Counted from the stretch's first letter, positions 25,664 through 34,251 are shown. The stretch is DNA of 64,000 nucleotides from VAZQ01 sp963841705 (GCA_963841705.1 CAWJDY010000027.1:1-64000), one strand, 5' to 3'. Notes: generated from the letters alone by a model not told the origin. Numbers and translations: made by a program.

Positions 25664-26460
25664 GGCTTTCGATTTGCAACCGTAGCCAGGAGATGATCGC
25701 GCATCTTCACGATATCCCCGATTACCGCGATGGCCGGCAACTCCAGCGCTTGTTCCCGCGCGTCCGCGGCAATGCGCTCGAGCGTCGACACGAGGATCCG
25801 CTCCGCGGGCGTCGTTGCTGCAACGATGATCGCGGCCGGGGTCTTGGGATGCCGCCCTGCGGCGATCAACGCCGCGGCGACGCGTTCAAGGTTGTGCATC
25901 ACCATGTACAGCACGATGGGCTCGCCGGTGCGCGCGAGTGGGCCCCAATCGTAACCATCTTCCTCGCCGCCATGGCCGGCCGCCAGGATGATGGCCCGGT
26001 TCACCTGCCGCACCGTCGCCGGAATCGAGGCTGCCGCGAGCGCGGCCAAGCCGGAGGTGACACCCGGGATGATCCGGAACGGGATGCCGGCCGCAGCGAG
26101 CGCCATCGCCTCCTCACCGCCACGTCCGAAGATGCAGGGATCCCCGCCCTTGAGGCGCAACACCCGGCGTCCTTCTTTGGCAAGCTCGACCAGGCGCTTG
26201 GAGATGTCGGCCTGCACCGCCGACGGTCTGCCGCCGCGCTTGCCGGCAAATTCGAGTCTCGCCTGCGCTCCGGCGAGCGCCAGCACGCGCTTGTCGACCA
26301 AGGCGTCATGCACGATCACATCCGCATGGGCCAGGCCGGCAAGGGCATAGAGCGTCAATAGTCCGGGATCACCCGGGCCGGCACCGGCGAGCCATACGTG
26401 TCCAGGCGGCAGCACCGGCATGGCGCCGCGCACGTTGGCGAGCGCGCTCCAGTCATCCAT
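25660..26460 (-). CDS. cobA: Uroporphyrinogen-III C-methyltransferase
   Basis: CobA uses S-adenosylmethionine to methylate uroporphyrinogen III at C2 and C7, giving precorrin-2. This 266-residue copy has VWLAGAGPGDPGLLTLYAL near residue 20, the SAM-binding LRLKGGDPCIFGRGGEEA near 100, and GVTSGLAALAAASIP near 128. There is no N-terminal CysG-type dehydrogenase domain, so it is the CobA-only form. The frame is open to 26580, but the ATG at 26460 (MDDWSALANV) avoids overlap with cbiD, whose ATG is at 26513 on the other strand. The 52-base divergent gap must hold both promoters. Confidence 0.95.
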   Translation of the reverse strand: MDDWSALANVRGAMPVLPPGHVWLAGAGPGDPGLLTLYALAGLAHADVIVHDALVDKRVLALAGAQARLEFAGKRGGRPSAVQADISKRLVELAKEGRRVLRLKGGDPCIFGRGGEEAMALAAAGIPFRIIPGVTSGLAALAAASIPATVRQVNRAIILAAGHGGEEDGYDWGPLARTGEPIVLYMVMHNLERVAAALIAAGRHPKTPAAIIVAATTPAERILVSTLERIAADAREQALELPAIAVIGDIVKMRDHLLATVANRKP

Positions 26461-26512
26461 CGGCACACGTTCCGCCGTGACCGCATCGCTGCGGCACATT
26501 ATAGGCAGGGCC

Positions 26513-27637
26513 ATGAGTTCGAAGCACCGGCCGCTTCGGCGCGGCTGGACCACGGGCGCCTGCGCCACTGCGGCGGCCAAGGCAGCCTATACGGCGCTGC
26601 TGACGGGCGAGTTTCCTGACCCCGTCGAAGTAGTCCTGCCGCGCGGCGAGCGTCCGGCTTTCGGGCTTGCGGTGAGCCGCCGGGGCTCGGATGCCGCGAC
26701 TGCGGGCGTGATCAAGGACGCCGGCGATGATCCCGACGTTACTCACGGCGCGCTGGTGCTTGCCACCGTGCGCGTCGGCGCGCCCGGGAGTGGAGTGACC
26801 TTCCGCGCCGGAGAAGGGGTGGGAACGGTGACCCGTCCCGGCCTGGCAATTCCCCCGGGCGAGCCTGCGATCAATCCCGTGCCGCGGCAGATGATGCGGA
26901 GCGCCATTGCGGAGGTCGCTGCGGCTGCAAATGGCAGCGGCGACGTGGAGATTGAAATTGCGATCCCCGGAGGGGACGCGCTGTCCGCGAGAACTCTGAA
27001 CGCGCGGCTCGGGATCATAGGGGGGTTGTCGATCCTCGGCACCACGGGGATCGTTGTTCCTTATTCCTGTTCCTCCTGGATCGCCTCCATCCATAGCGGC
27101 ATCGACGTAGCGCGTGCCCTGGGCCATACCCACATCGCCGGCGCGACCGGCGCAACGTCGGAAGCGGCGATCCGCAAGCTGCACGATCTCCCTGAGACCG
27201 CCCTGATCGATATGGGCGACTTCGTCGGGGGAATGCTCAAATACCTGCGCCGGCATCCGGTGCCGAAGGTCACCATCGCCGGGGGCATTGCCAAGATGGC
27301 GAAGCTTGCCCAAGGGCTCCTCGATCTCCATTCCAAGCGCGGTGCGGTCGATCTCACTTGGCTCGCCGGCGCAGCCGAGGCGGCAGGCGGGTCGCCCGCG
27401 CTGCGGGAACGCATCCTGGCGTCGAACACGGCGGCGGAAGCCTTTGAGTATGCCGAAGCCGAACGCGTAGCGCTGGGGGATGCGGTCGCCCGCGCCGCCC
27501 AACATACCGCGGCAAGCGTCGTCGAGGGACGCGGCATCGCTATCGAGATCGCGGTATTCGATCGCGAGGGCCGGCTCATGGGGCACGCACCCTTCGCGCC
27601 TGCTCACGCGCCGTCTCCGGCGCGAAAGCGTCGTTGA
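26513..27637 (+). CDS. cbiD: Cobalt-precorrin-5B C1-methyltransferase-type protein
   Basis: CbiD methylates C1 of the corrin macrocycle. This 374-residue protein has the family N-terminus LRRGWTTGACATAAAKAAY, GDDPDVTHGALV near 80, GVGTVTRPGLAIPPGEPAINPVPR near 105, and GIVVPYSCSSWIASIHSGID near 180. In classic aerobic pathways this step is done by CobF; no cobF is seen here, so CbiD likely substitutes. The start at 26513 follows a weak AGGCAGGG; the upstream start at 26420 would overlap cobA. Its 3' end overlaps the convergent cobM by 34 bases. Confidence 0.95.
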   Translation: MSSKHRPLRRGWTTGACATAAAKAAYTALLTGEFPDPVEVVLPRGERPAFGLAVSRRGSDAATAGVIKDAGDDPDVTHGALVLATVRVGAPGSGVTFRAGEGVGTVTRPGLAIPPGEPAINPVPRQMMRSAIAEVAAAANGSGDVEIEIAIPGGDALSARTLNARLGIIGGLSILGTTGIVVPYSCSSWIASIHSGIDVARALGHTHIAGATGATSEAAIRKLHDLPETALIDMGDFVGGMLKYLRRHPVPKVTIAGGIAKMAKLAQGLLDLHSKRGAVDLTWLAGAAEAAGGSPALRERILASNTAAEAFEYAEAERVALGDAVARAAQHTAASVVEGRGIAIEIAVFDREGRLMGHAPFAPAHAPSPARKRR

Positions 27638-28368
27638 TACGATGCGTCATAGAGGGCGCTATCGCGAAAATTCTCGGCTGCAAGCGCGCGCCCTACCAGC
27701 ACGAGCGCGGTGCGCTCGATCGGTGCCGCCGCGACGCTTGCGCAAATATCGCCGAGGGTGCCGCGCAGGACACGCTCGTCAGGCCAGCTTGCGCGCACCA
27801 CGACGGCAACCGGACAGTCGGCGCCGTAGAACGGCGTCAGCTCCGCGACGATTTTCTCGAGGGCAGAGATGGCAAGATGAATGGCGAGCGTCGCTCTTGT
27901 GGTCGCGAACGAGGCGAGCTGCTCGGCCTCCGGCATACGCGAGGCCCGACCCGGCATGCGCGTGAGCACCACGCTCTGCGCGACCTCCGGCACGGTAAGC
28001 TCGCAGCCGAGCACCGCCGCGGCAGACGCAAACGCCGGAACGCCGGGGGTGAGCGTATAAGGAATGGCGCGTTGCTTGAGCCGGCGCAGTTGCTCCGCCA
28101 GCGCGCTGTACACCGAAAGGTCGCCGGAATGCAGCCGCGCCACGTCGAGGCGCGCCGCATGCGCCGCCACCAGCTCGGCTTCGATCTGATCGAGGCTCAT
28201 CGGCGCCGTGTCCACGATGCGCGCACCCTCGGGACAATGGGTCAGCAGTTGGGGCGATACGATCGATCCGGCGTAGAGGCACACCGGGCAGCGGGAGAGG
28301 AGGTCGCGCCCGCGAATGGTGATGAGGTCGGCTGCGCCCGGACCAGCCCCGATGAAATGCACGGTCAT
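27604..28368 (-). CDS. cobM: Precorrin-4 C11-methyltransferase
   Basis: CobM uses SAM to methylate precorrin-4 at C11. This 254-residue protein has VHFIGAGPGAADLITIRGRD at the start, VARLHSGDLSVYSALAEQL near 85 and YTLTPGVPAFASAAAVLGCE near 108. The start at 28368 gives the usual N-terminus; the long frame to 28743 is a shadow of cobE. It is last in a cobL-cobE-cobM run and overlaps cobE by 4 bases. The end runs 34 bases into convergent cbiD. Confidence 0.95.
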   Translation of the reverse strand: MTVHFIGAGPGAADLITIRGRDLLSRCPVCLYAGSIVSPQLLTHCPEGARIVDTAPMSLDQIEAELVAAHAARLDVARLHSGDLSVYSALAEQLRRLKQRAIPYTLTPGVPAFASAAAVLGCELTVPEVAQSVVLTRMPGRASRMPEAEQLASFATTRATLAIHLAISALEKIVAELTPFYGADCPVAVVVRASWPDERVLRGTLGDICASVAAAPIERTALVLVGRALAAENFRDSALYDASYQRRFRAGDGA

Positions 28369-28781
28369 GGGCGCTCCCCCGACGGGTCGCGGGATTGAGC
28401 AAGGGCGCAGGTGACGGAGCCTACGGCGATGCGCGCAGCGAGCAGCCGTGCCGTGGGACCGGCGGCCGCCAGCGCAGCCGCTTCGGCAAGCGAGGGTACG
28501 CCCATCAGCGCCAGCACGCGCTCGGACCTGGTGTGGGCGCCGGAGGCGGCGTCTTCCAGATCGCTTTGGGATATCGGGAGGAGCGGGATTCCTAACTCCG
28601 CTGCCGCGCCGGCTATCCCCGCTTCCGTGCTCTTCGCCGCCGATGTTGCAATGGCCGCAAGGGCATTGGCTGGAACGCCACATTGGGCGAGCGCTGCACG
28701 GACGGCGGCTTGCACATCCGTGGCCTCCGTGCCCTTGCGGCACCCCACGCCTGCGACGATCACGGCTTCACCCATAGCCAT
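28365..28781 (-). CDS. cobE: Cobalamin biosynthesis protein CobE (CbiG C-terminal domain family)
   Basis: This 138-residue protein matches the CobE/CbiG-C domain, involved in corrin-ring synthesis with an incompletely defined role (in CbiG the domain helps open the lactone). Motifs are VIVAGVGCRKGTEATDVQAA, AAIATSAAKSTEAGIAGAA and IPLLPISQSDLEDA. Start choice is between ATGs at 28781 and 28775, two codons apart. It overlaps the cobL stop by about 20 bases and cobM by 4. Confidence 0.9.
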   Translation of the reverse strand: MAMGEAVIVAGVGCRKGTEATDVQAAVRAALAQCGVPANALAAIATSAAKSTEAGIAGAAAELGIPLLPISQSDLEDAASGAHTRSERVLALMGVPSLAEAAALAAAGPTARLLAARIAVGSVTCALAQSRDPSGERP

Positions 28782-30031
28782 TGGAGGACGGGCATGGCGT
28801 GACGCCAGCCGGTTTTGCTCCCGAGCGGCTCGGCATGCGTGACGGCAACCCGGATGAGGTCGCCGCCAAGACTTGCCCGGCGTTCCATGACCAGCGATTC
28901 GGTTTCGAGCGTCACGGCATTGACGACGAGACGTCCACCGGAACGAAGTGCAGCGACGCAACGATCCAATACGCCCGGATCGTTCGCGCCACCTCCGACA
29001 AAGATGGCATGGGGGATGGCATGTGGCGGCGCGAGGTTCTCGAGCGCAGCCGGTGCTGCGCCTTCGATCGCGACCAGCCCGGGCACTCCGAACCGTGCGG
29101 CATTGCGCTTTATGCGCGCGGCGCGCTGCGTGCTGCGCTCGACAGCAATCGCGCGCAGCGATGGATCAGCGAGCATCCATTCGATCGCGACCGAGCCCGC
29201 GCCCGCGCCAATGTCCCATAACAGCTCGCCGCGCCGCGGCGCGAGCGAGGAGAGCGTAATCGCTCGGACCTCGCGCTTGGTGATCTGCCCATCGTGCTCG
29301 AACAATGCATCACTCAACCCGGCGGCACGGGCGATGACGCGCGCGCCCGGCTCCGCCGTCACCTCAATCGCAACGAGGTTGAGATCATTGATGCAGTCGA
29401 GAGCAAACTGCTCGGCGCTCGTGGTTCGTATGCGTTCCCGCGGCCCGCCGAGCGCCTCCAGTATGGTGAGGTGGGAGCGTCCAAATCCCGCATCGCTAAG
29501 CATGCGCGCGAGCGCCGCGGGTGAGCGGCCATCGGAAGTAAGCGCAAGCACCCGTGCACCAGGTTGTAAATATGGTCGCACGAGGTCGAGCGCGCGCGCA
29601 TGCAGCGAGAGCTGCGCCGAGTCGGCCAAGGCCCAGCCGAGCCTCGCCGCAGCGAGGCTGAAGGCAGACGGTGCAGGCACGGCCTGCACTTCCCGCGCAT
29701 CGACGTGCTGTGCCAGCAACGCGCCGATGCCGTAGAGATAAGGATCGCCCGAGGCGAGCACGCACGCGGCGCGTCCGCGATATGCCAGCACTTCCTTTAC
29801 GGCGCCTTCGAACGGGCTGGGCCATGGGCGCGCGACCCCGCGAATGAGCGGGGCCGCAAGCGCGAGGTGGCGCTTGCCGCCAAAGACGATCTCTGCCCGC
29901 TGCACCAGCTCCCGTGCCGCGGTGCTCAATCCGTCGATGCCGTCCTCGCCGATGCCGACAATGGACAGCCAACGAAATGTTGCGGCAGTGTCGCCTGCGC
30001 CCGGATTACTCAGGAGATCAGTTTCGACCAT
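28760..30031 (-). CDS. cobL: Precorrin-6Y C5,15-methyltransferase (decarboxylating), bifunctional
   Basis: This 423-residue protein is the two-domain CobL: an N-terminal CbiE-like methyltransferase (WLSIVGIGEDGIDGLS near residue 20, PAPSAFSLAAARLGWAL near 120) and a C-terminal CbiT-like decarboxylating methyltransferase (LLWDIGAGAGSVAIEWMLAD near 248). It adds methyls at C5 and C15 and removes the acetate carboxyl of ring C. Its ATG occupies 30031-30029, sharing the bases CAT of a single CATG with the ATG of cobK on the other strand. A start further in is not obvious. It leads the cobL-cobE-cobM run. Confidence 0.94.
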   Translation of the reverse strand: MVETDLLSNPGAGDTAATFRWLSIVGIGEDGIDGLSTAARELVQRAEIVFGGKRHLALAAPLIRGVARPWPSPFEGAVKEVLAYRGRAACVLASGDPYLYGIGALLAQHVDAREVQAVPAPSAFSLAAARLGWALADSAQLSLHARALDLVRPYLQPGARVLALTSDGRSPAALARMLSDAGFGRSHLTILEALGGPRERIRTTSAEQFALDCINDLNLVAIEVTAEPGARVIARAAGLSDALFEHDGQITKREVRAITLSSLAPRRGELLWDIGAGAGSVAIEWMLADPSLRAIAVERSTQRAARIKRNAARFGVPGLVAIEGAAPAALENLAPPHAIPHAIFVGGGANDPGVLDRCVAALRSGGRLVVNAVTLETESLVMERRASLGGDLIRVAVTHAEPLGSKTGWRHAMPVLQWLWVKP

Positions 30032-30794
30032 GCGGCAAGTCCTGATACTCGGCGGTACTGCGGAAGCACGGCGCCTCGCAGCCGAGCTTGCCGGTCGTGC
30101 GGAGCTCGACGTGATCCTCTCGCTTGCGGGCCGCACCGCTTCGCCCGCACCGCAGCCGGTGCCGGTCCGGGTTGGCGGTTTTGGCGGTGCGAGGGGACTT
30201 TCGGAGTACCTCGCCTGCGAGCGCATCGACGCGCTGATCGATGCGACGCATCCCTATGCCGTCATCATTTCCGCCAACGCGGCACATGCAGCGCGGCAGG
30301 CGCGCACACCCATGCTGGCGATGCGGCGACCGCCATGGTTTGCGAGTGCCCGTGATCGTTGGGTCGAGGTGCCGGATGTCGCTGCCGCAGCCCGCGCGCT
30401 CGGCAACGAGCCGCGCCGGGTTTTCCTCGCGCTGGGCCGCAAGGAGCTCGCGCCATTCGTCGGCGCGCCCCGGCATCATTATCTCGTGCGCAGCGTGGAC
30501 CCCATTGACCCGCCGCTTGCCGTGCCGCATGCCACTTACTTGACCGCCCGTGGCCCTTTTCACGAGGCGGACGAACGCGCGCTCCTCGAGGTCCATCGCA
30601 TCAGCGTCATTGTCGCGAAGAACAGTGGGGGCAGCGCGACGTACGGGAAGATCGCAGCGGCGCGTGCCCTTGGCCTGCCAGTGATCATGCTGCGGCGCCC
30701 GCCGTTGCCCGACGCGCCAGCGGTCTCGACCATCGAGGAAGCCTGCGCTTGGCTTGATCATACGCTGACGCTCTCGACAGCGCGCGGCGTATAG
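30030..30794 (+). CDS. cobK: Precorrin-6A reductase
   Basis: CobK reduces precorrin-6A (precorrin-6x) with NADPH. This 254-residue protein has the family start QVLILGGTAEARRLAAEL, IDALIDATHPYAVIISANA near 85, RRVFLALGRKELAPF near 135 and a C-terminal VIVAKNSGGSATYGKIAAAR near 195. The ATG at 30030 interlocks with that of cobL. AGGAG lies about 15 bases upstream, rather far. The 3' end overlaps convergent cobJ by 37 bases. Confidence 0.94.
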   Translation: MRQVLILGGTAEARRLAAELAGRAELDVILSLAGRTASPAPQPVPVRVGGFGGARGLSEYLACERIDALIDATHPYAVIISANAAHAARQARTPMLAMRRPPWFASARDRWVEVPDVAAAARALGNEPRRVFLALGRKELAPFVGAPRHHYLVRSVDPIDPPLAVPHATYLTARGPFHEADERALLEVHRISVIVAKNSGGSATYGKIAAARALGLPVIMLRRPPLPDAPAVSTIEEACAWLDHTLTLSTARGV

Positions 30795-31522
30795 ACCAGG
30801 GGCGAGCGCCCCGGGCGGGTGATGAGCCGCGTTTCCGCAGAGCCCACGATAATGAGAGTTGCCATGTCCGCCGCACTCGGGTCGGCGGCAGCAAGCGTGG
30901 TGATTGCGACCTTCTCATCTGCGCGTCCGACGGCGCGTCCGAACACGACCGGCGTTGCGGCCGCGAGCCGAAGGCGCAGCTCATCGAAGGCAGCGGCCAG
31001 CTGCCACTCCCGTGCGCGGGAGACTGGATTATAGATCGCGATCACCAAGCCGACCTCCGCCGCGGCGACGAGCCGGCGCACAATCAGTTCCCAAGGCTTG
31101 AGATTGTCGGAGAGCGAGAGCGCGCAGAAGTCGTGGCCGAGCGGGGCGCCCGCGCGTGCGGCCACCGCGAGCATCGCCGTGATCCCGGGGATGACCACGA
31201 CGTCAAGCGTGCGCCACCGGTCGGGGCCCTTTTCTATTTCGGCGCACACCGCCGCCGCCATGGCAAACACGCCGGGATCGCCGCCCGAGACCAGGGCGAC
31301 GCAAGCGCCTTGCGCCGCATGTCGCAGCGCAGCGGCGGCGCGCGCGGCTTCCTCGCGGTTGTCGGAAGGAACGCGGCGCTGCCCAGACCGGGAAGGAACG
31401 CGATCGAGGTATGGCCCATAGCCGTAGAGTGCATCCGCTTGCGCCAGGGCATTGTCCGCTTCCGGGGTGAGCCAGCGCGCATCTCCGGGGCCCAGGCCGA
31501 CAACGGCAAGCTGCCCGCTCAC
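30758..31522 (-). CDS. cobJ: Precorrin-3B C17-methyltransferase
   Basis: CobJ contracts the ring and methylates C17 of precorrin-3B. This 254-residue enzyme has AVVGLGPGDARWLTPEADNA at the start, CVALVSGGDPGVFAMAAAV near 82, and VIPGITAMLAVAARAGAPLG near 115 with DFCALSLSDNLKPWELI following, which is diagnostic for CobJ/CbiH. It overlaps cobI by 4 bases and is the last gene of the riboswitch-led run. Confidence 0.95.
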   Translation of the reverse strand: MSGQLAVVGLGPGDARWLTPEADNALAQADALYGYGPYLDRVPSRSGQRRVPSDNREEAARAAAALRHAAQGACVALVSGGDPGVFAMAAAVCAEIEKGPDRWRTLDVVVIPGITAMLAVAARAGAPLGHDFCALSLSDNLKPWELIVRRLVAAAEVGLVIAIYNPVSRAREWQLAAAFDELRLRLAAATPVVFGRAVGRADEKVAITTLAAADPSAADMATLIIVGSAETRLITRPGRSPLVYTPRAVESVSV

Positions 31523-32250
31523 ACCCGTTCCTCCCAGCCCGGCACCAGGATCATTGAAAGATACGGCGCCTCATCATCGGTTTTGGCCGCAAGCTGCATC
31601 GAGGCGGCGTTCGCCGTGGTGCCGCGTTCGACGTAAATGGCGCGGTCGAGCCGACCTGCGCGATGGAGCGCCCGGCGCACCTTCGGCAGATTGCGCCCGA
31701 GCTTCATGATGACAGCGCAATTTGCGTCCTCAAGCCGACGTTCGAGCTCGTTCTCGGAGAGCGTCGCCGGCAGCACGGTGAACACATCATCTCCCTGGGC
31801 GATCGGCGTGCCGATGGCCGACCAGCAACCGGACATCCCCGTGACCCCGGCCACGACTTCTGCCGGATAGCGCGAAGCAAGCCGCACATGCAGGTGCATG
31901 TAGGAGCCATAGAACAGAGGGTCGCCCTCGCAGATCACGGCTACGCTGCGGCCAGCATCGAGATGAGCAGCTATCGCGGCGGCGCAGCTGTCGTAGAACG
32001 CCCGCATCCTGCTGCAGTAAGTCGGCGTGTCGCGCGGAATCTCCGTCGTGACCGGGTAACGGAATGTCAGCTCGGTCGTATCGGGGCCGATATGGCCCGC
32101 AATTGTTGCGCGCGCGTTGCTCGCATTGCCGGACTTGGCAAAATGCGCAATCACCTCGGCTTCTTTCAGCACGCGGATGGCCTTGAGGGTCAGCAGCTCG
32201 GGATCGCCCGGACCCACGCCTACGCCGATAAGTCTCGCGCCTTCGCTCAT
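31519..32250 (-). CDS. cobI: Precorrin-2 C20-methyltransferase
   Basis: CobI methylates C20 of precorrin-2. This 243-residue protein has LIGVGVGPGDPELLTLKAIR at the N-terminus, VAVICEGDPLFYGSYMHLHV near 98 (typical CobI/CbiL motif) and VVAGVTGMSGCWSAIGTPIA near 130. It overlaps cobH and cobJ by 4 bases each, so translation is coupled. Confidence 0.95.
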   Translation of the reverse strand: MSEGARLIGVGVGPGDPELLTLKAIRVLKEAEVIAHFAKSGNASNARATIAGHIGPDTTELTFRYPVTTEIPRDTPTYCSRMRAFYDSCAAAIAAHLDAGRSVAVICEGDPLFYGSYMHLHVRLASRYPAEVVAGVTGMSGCWSAIGTPIAQGDDVFTVLPATLSENELERRLEDANCAVIMKLGRNLPKVRRALHRAGRLDRAIYVERGTTANAASMQLAAKTDDEAPYLSMILVPGWEERV

Positions 32251-32882
32251 AGCCCCGGCCTCGCGAGTGCATTGACCGCCGCTGCCGTCATGGCGCTGCC
32301 GCCGATGCGGCCGCGCACGGTAAGATACGGCACGCGGAGCGAGTTGACGGCCAGAGCCTCTTTTGATTCCGCCGCGCCGACGAAGCCGACCGGAATGCCC
32401 ACGACCGCTGCCGGTGGCGGCGCGCCGCGCTCGATGAGCTCCAACAAATGCAAGAGCGCCGTGGGCGCATTGCCGATCGCAACTACGGCGCCTTCCAGCT
32501 TGTCAGCCCACAATTCCACTGCGGCGGCGGAGCGGGTGGTGCCGAGCTTTTCCGCGAGCGCGGGCACGGCAGCATCTCGCAGCTTGCATATTACTGCGTT
32601 CTGTGCGGGCAATCGCGCCCGCGAGATGCCGTGGGCCACCATCTCGAAGTCACAGAAAATCGGCGCGCCCTGAGCGAGAGCATTTCGCGCTGATCGGACC
32701 AAAGGACCGCCAAATACGATGCGATCCGCGATTTCCACCATCCCGCAGGCGTGGATCATGCGGACGGCGATCTCTGCCTCCTCGCTGGAGAAGTGAGAGA
32801 GGTCGGCTTCAGCGCGGATGATGGCGAAGGAGCGCTCGTAAATCGCGTTTCCATCACGCAGATAGATCTGCGGCTCACGCAT
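32247..32882 (-). CDS. cobH: Precorrin-8X methylmutase
   Basis: CobH moves the C11 methyl to C12, giving hydrogenobyrinic acid. This 211-residue protein has the N-terminal IYERSFAIIRAEADL, the catalytic His in VRMIHACGMVE near residue 43, and C-terminal IERGAPPPAAVVGIPVGFVG near 150, which is the family signature. The start at 32882 lies 8 bases inside cobG; the longer frame to 32948 duplicates the cobG tail out of frame. Confidence 0.95.
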   Translation of the reverse strand: MREPQIYLRDGNAIYERSFAIIRAEADLSHFSSEEAEIAVRMIHACGMVEIADRIVFGGPLVRSARNALAQGAPIFCDFEMVAHGISRARLPAQNAVICKLRDAAVPALAEKLGTTRSAAAVELWADKLEGAVVAIGNAPTALLHLLELIERGAPPPAAVVGIPVGFVGAAESKEALAVNSLRVPYLTVRGRIGGSAMTAAAVNALARPGL

Positions 32883-34251
32883 CCACCGCTTCCTTGCTTT
32901 GGGAGAGGATGTGCTCGATCTCGGCGAGGAGACCGTCGGGATCCACATGATAGTTTGGCATGGTGCGGGCCGAGCCGTGGTGGACGATGCCGCAGCCCCG
33001 CTGCGTCCCGACCACCGTCAGCGCGGCCGCTCCCGGATGCGCACAGCCCTTCGCGCATCCTGAGATGTGAACACTCGCTCGGCTGTCATCGTCCGCGTAC
33101 GCGGACGATCCAGTAACCGCCGGATTAAGGAGCTGACGCGTCCGCGCCTCAATCGGTCGAGCAGGGGTTACCGGATGCCCCGCGTGAAGCGGGGTATGAC
33201 CATCGAGACTTTGAAGATGCTGCGCCAGCTCGGTTGCGAGCGCGCGGGCGGCGATCAATCCCGAGGCGCAGGACGGCTTGCCGGGACAGGCAACAATGCG
33301 CCGCCTTGGGTCATCGGCATCCACGATGAATCCGAGCCGCGCAGCCTCATCGCGGAGCGCAGCCGCATTCTCCGGGGCCAGACCGAGCAGCAACAGAGCG
33401 CGGGGAGACGCGAGCCGTACGGCGTGTACGCCGTAGCGGCCGGCAACCGCGGCAAGCGCAGCAAGCGTGTCGGCGTGAGCATGTCCAAAGGGCAGGGCCA
33501 TACCGAGCGCCATGGATTCGTCCCGCAGCCGATGGCTGCCGATCGGCTCTGCAGGTGCGCGCCTTGGCGGCACCGGCGCAGATTGCAGATGATCCGCGAT
33601 GAGCGACCGCAGGTGCTCGATGCCAGCAGCGCGAACAATATCAGCTGCGCGCGCCTGCGGGCCTTGCGCTGCAATCGCGCCGAGCAGGGCGAGGACCGCA
33701 TCGGTTGCCGCAGGAAGCGCGATGGCCCCGAGTGATGTCGCGGACGCGGCGTCCCCTCCCATGGACACCTGAAGGAGCGGGTTCTCCCGTGCTTTGATCG
33801 CCAGGAGCTTGATATCGGCGGGCAGAGCATCGAGATGGAGGCGGCCGCCTCCGTCGATGATGACCGAGACTTTTGCTGAAAGCGCAAGTGACGCATCCGC
33901 TACAGCTCGGCGCACCATCGCCGCGATCGGCCGTGGATCGATGATGCTCTCAGGGTCATCGGGGATGGGACTAGCGACGACGCTCAGACCATCGGAAGCG
34001 ACGATGTCGAGCTGCGTCACGGCGCGCGCGAAAGCCGGCGCCGAGCACGCCGAGAGTCCGCGCACCTGTAGACTGCCACGCGCGGTGATCTCGATCGTGC
34101 CATTGCCATGGCGCCGCGCCGCCGCGCAGATTGCGCGGAGATCGGCAAGCGCCACGCTGTCGAGCGGCACCAGGCGCACCAGCAGCCCGTCGCCCGTCGG
34201 CATTGGTTCCGACAAGCCGGGGCAGCCGCCACGACGATTGAACGAGTTCAC
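32875..34251 (-). CDS. cobG: Precorrin-3B synthase, with an in-frame repeat insertion
   Basis: CobG is the siroheme/Fe-S oxygenase of the aerobic pathway that makes precorrin-3B, marking this pathway as oxygen-dependent. The 458-residue protein has GCPGLSEPMPTGDGLLVRL at the start, ITARGSLQVRGLS near 55, and two cysteine motifs for a [4Fe-4S] cluster: VACPGKPSCASG near 318 and ISGCAKGCAHPGAA near 390. About 40 residues of low-conservation sequence lie between these motifs, encoded by a palindromic repeat at 33085-33200 that keeps the frame open. The insertion sits between the paired Cys motifs, so its effect on activity is uncertain. Confidence 0.93.
   Translation of the reverse strand: MNSFNRRGGCPGLSEPMPTGDGLLVRLVPLDSVALADLRAICAAARRHGNGTIEITARGSLQVRGLSACSAPAFARAVTQLDIVASDGLSVVASPIPDDPESIIDPRPIAAMVRRAVADASLALSAKVSVIIDGGGRLHLDALPADIKLLAIKARENPLLQVSMGGDAASATSLGAIALPAATDAVLALLGAIAAQGPQARAADIVRAAGIEHLRSLIADHLQSAPVPPRRAPAEPIGSHRLRDESMALGMALPFGHAHADTLAALAAVAGRYGVHAVRLASPRALLLLGLAPENAAALRDEAARLGFIVDADDPRRRIVACPGKPSCASGLIAARALATELAQHLQSLDGHTPLHAGHPVTPARPIEARTRQLLNPAVTGSSAYADDDSRASVHISGCAKGCAHPGAAALTVVGTQRGCGIVHHGSARTMPNYHVDPDGLLAEIEHILSQSKEAVDA
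33085..33200. repeat. Palindromic repeat element inside cobG
   Basis: This 116-base element begins GTCAT and ends ATGAC. It has a perfect 22-base palindrome centred on GCGTACGC at 33089-33110, followed by GATCCAGTA. Its other arm contains CCGGATGCCCCGCGTGAAGC and GGGGTATGAC. It resembles the hairpin-flanked repeats common between genes in Bradyrhizobium-type genomes. It is read through in the minus strand as part of CobG without a stop. Confidence 0.75.

Noticed and set aside
26461..26512. Possible second cobalamin riboswitch between cobA and cbiD
   Set aside because: Only 52 bases, no B12 box or core motif.
26453..27607. Minus-strand frame of 384 codons over cbiD
   Set aside because: Antisense to cbiD, which has clear family motifs.
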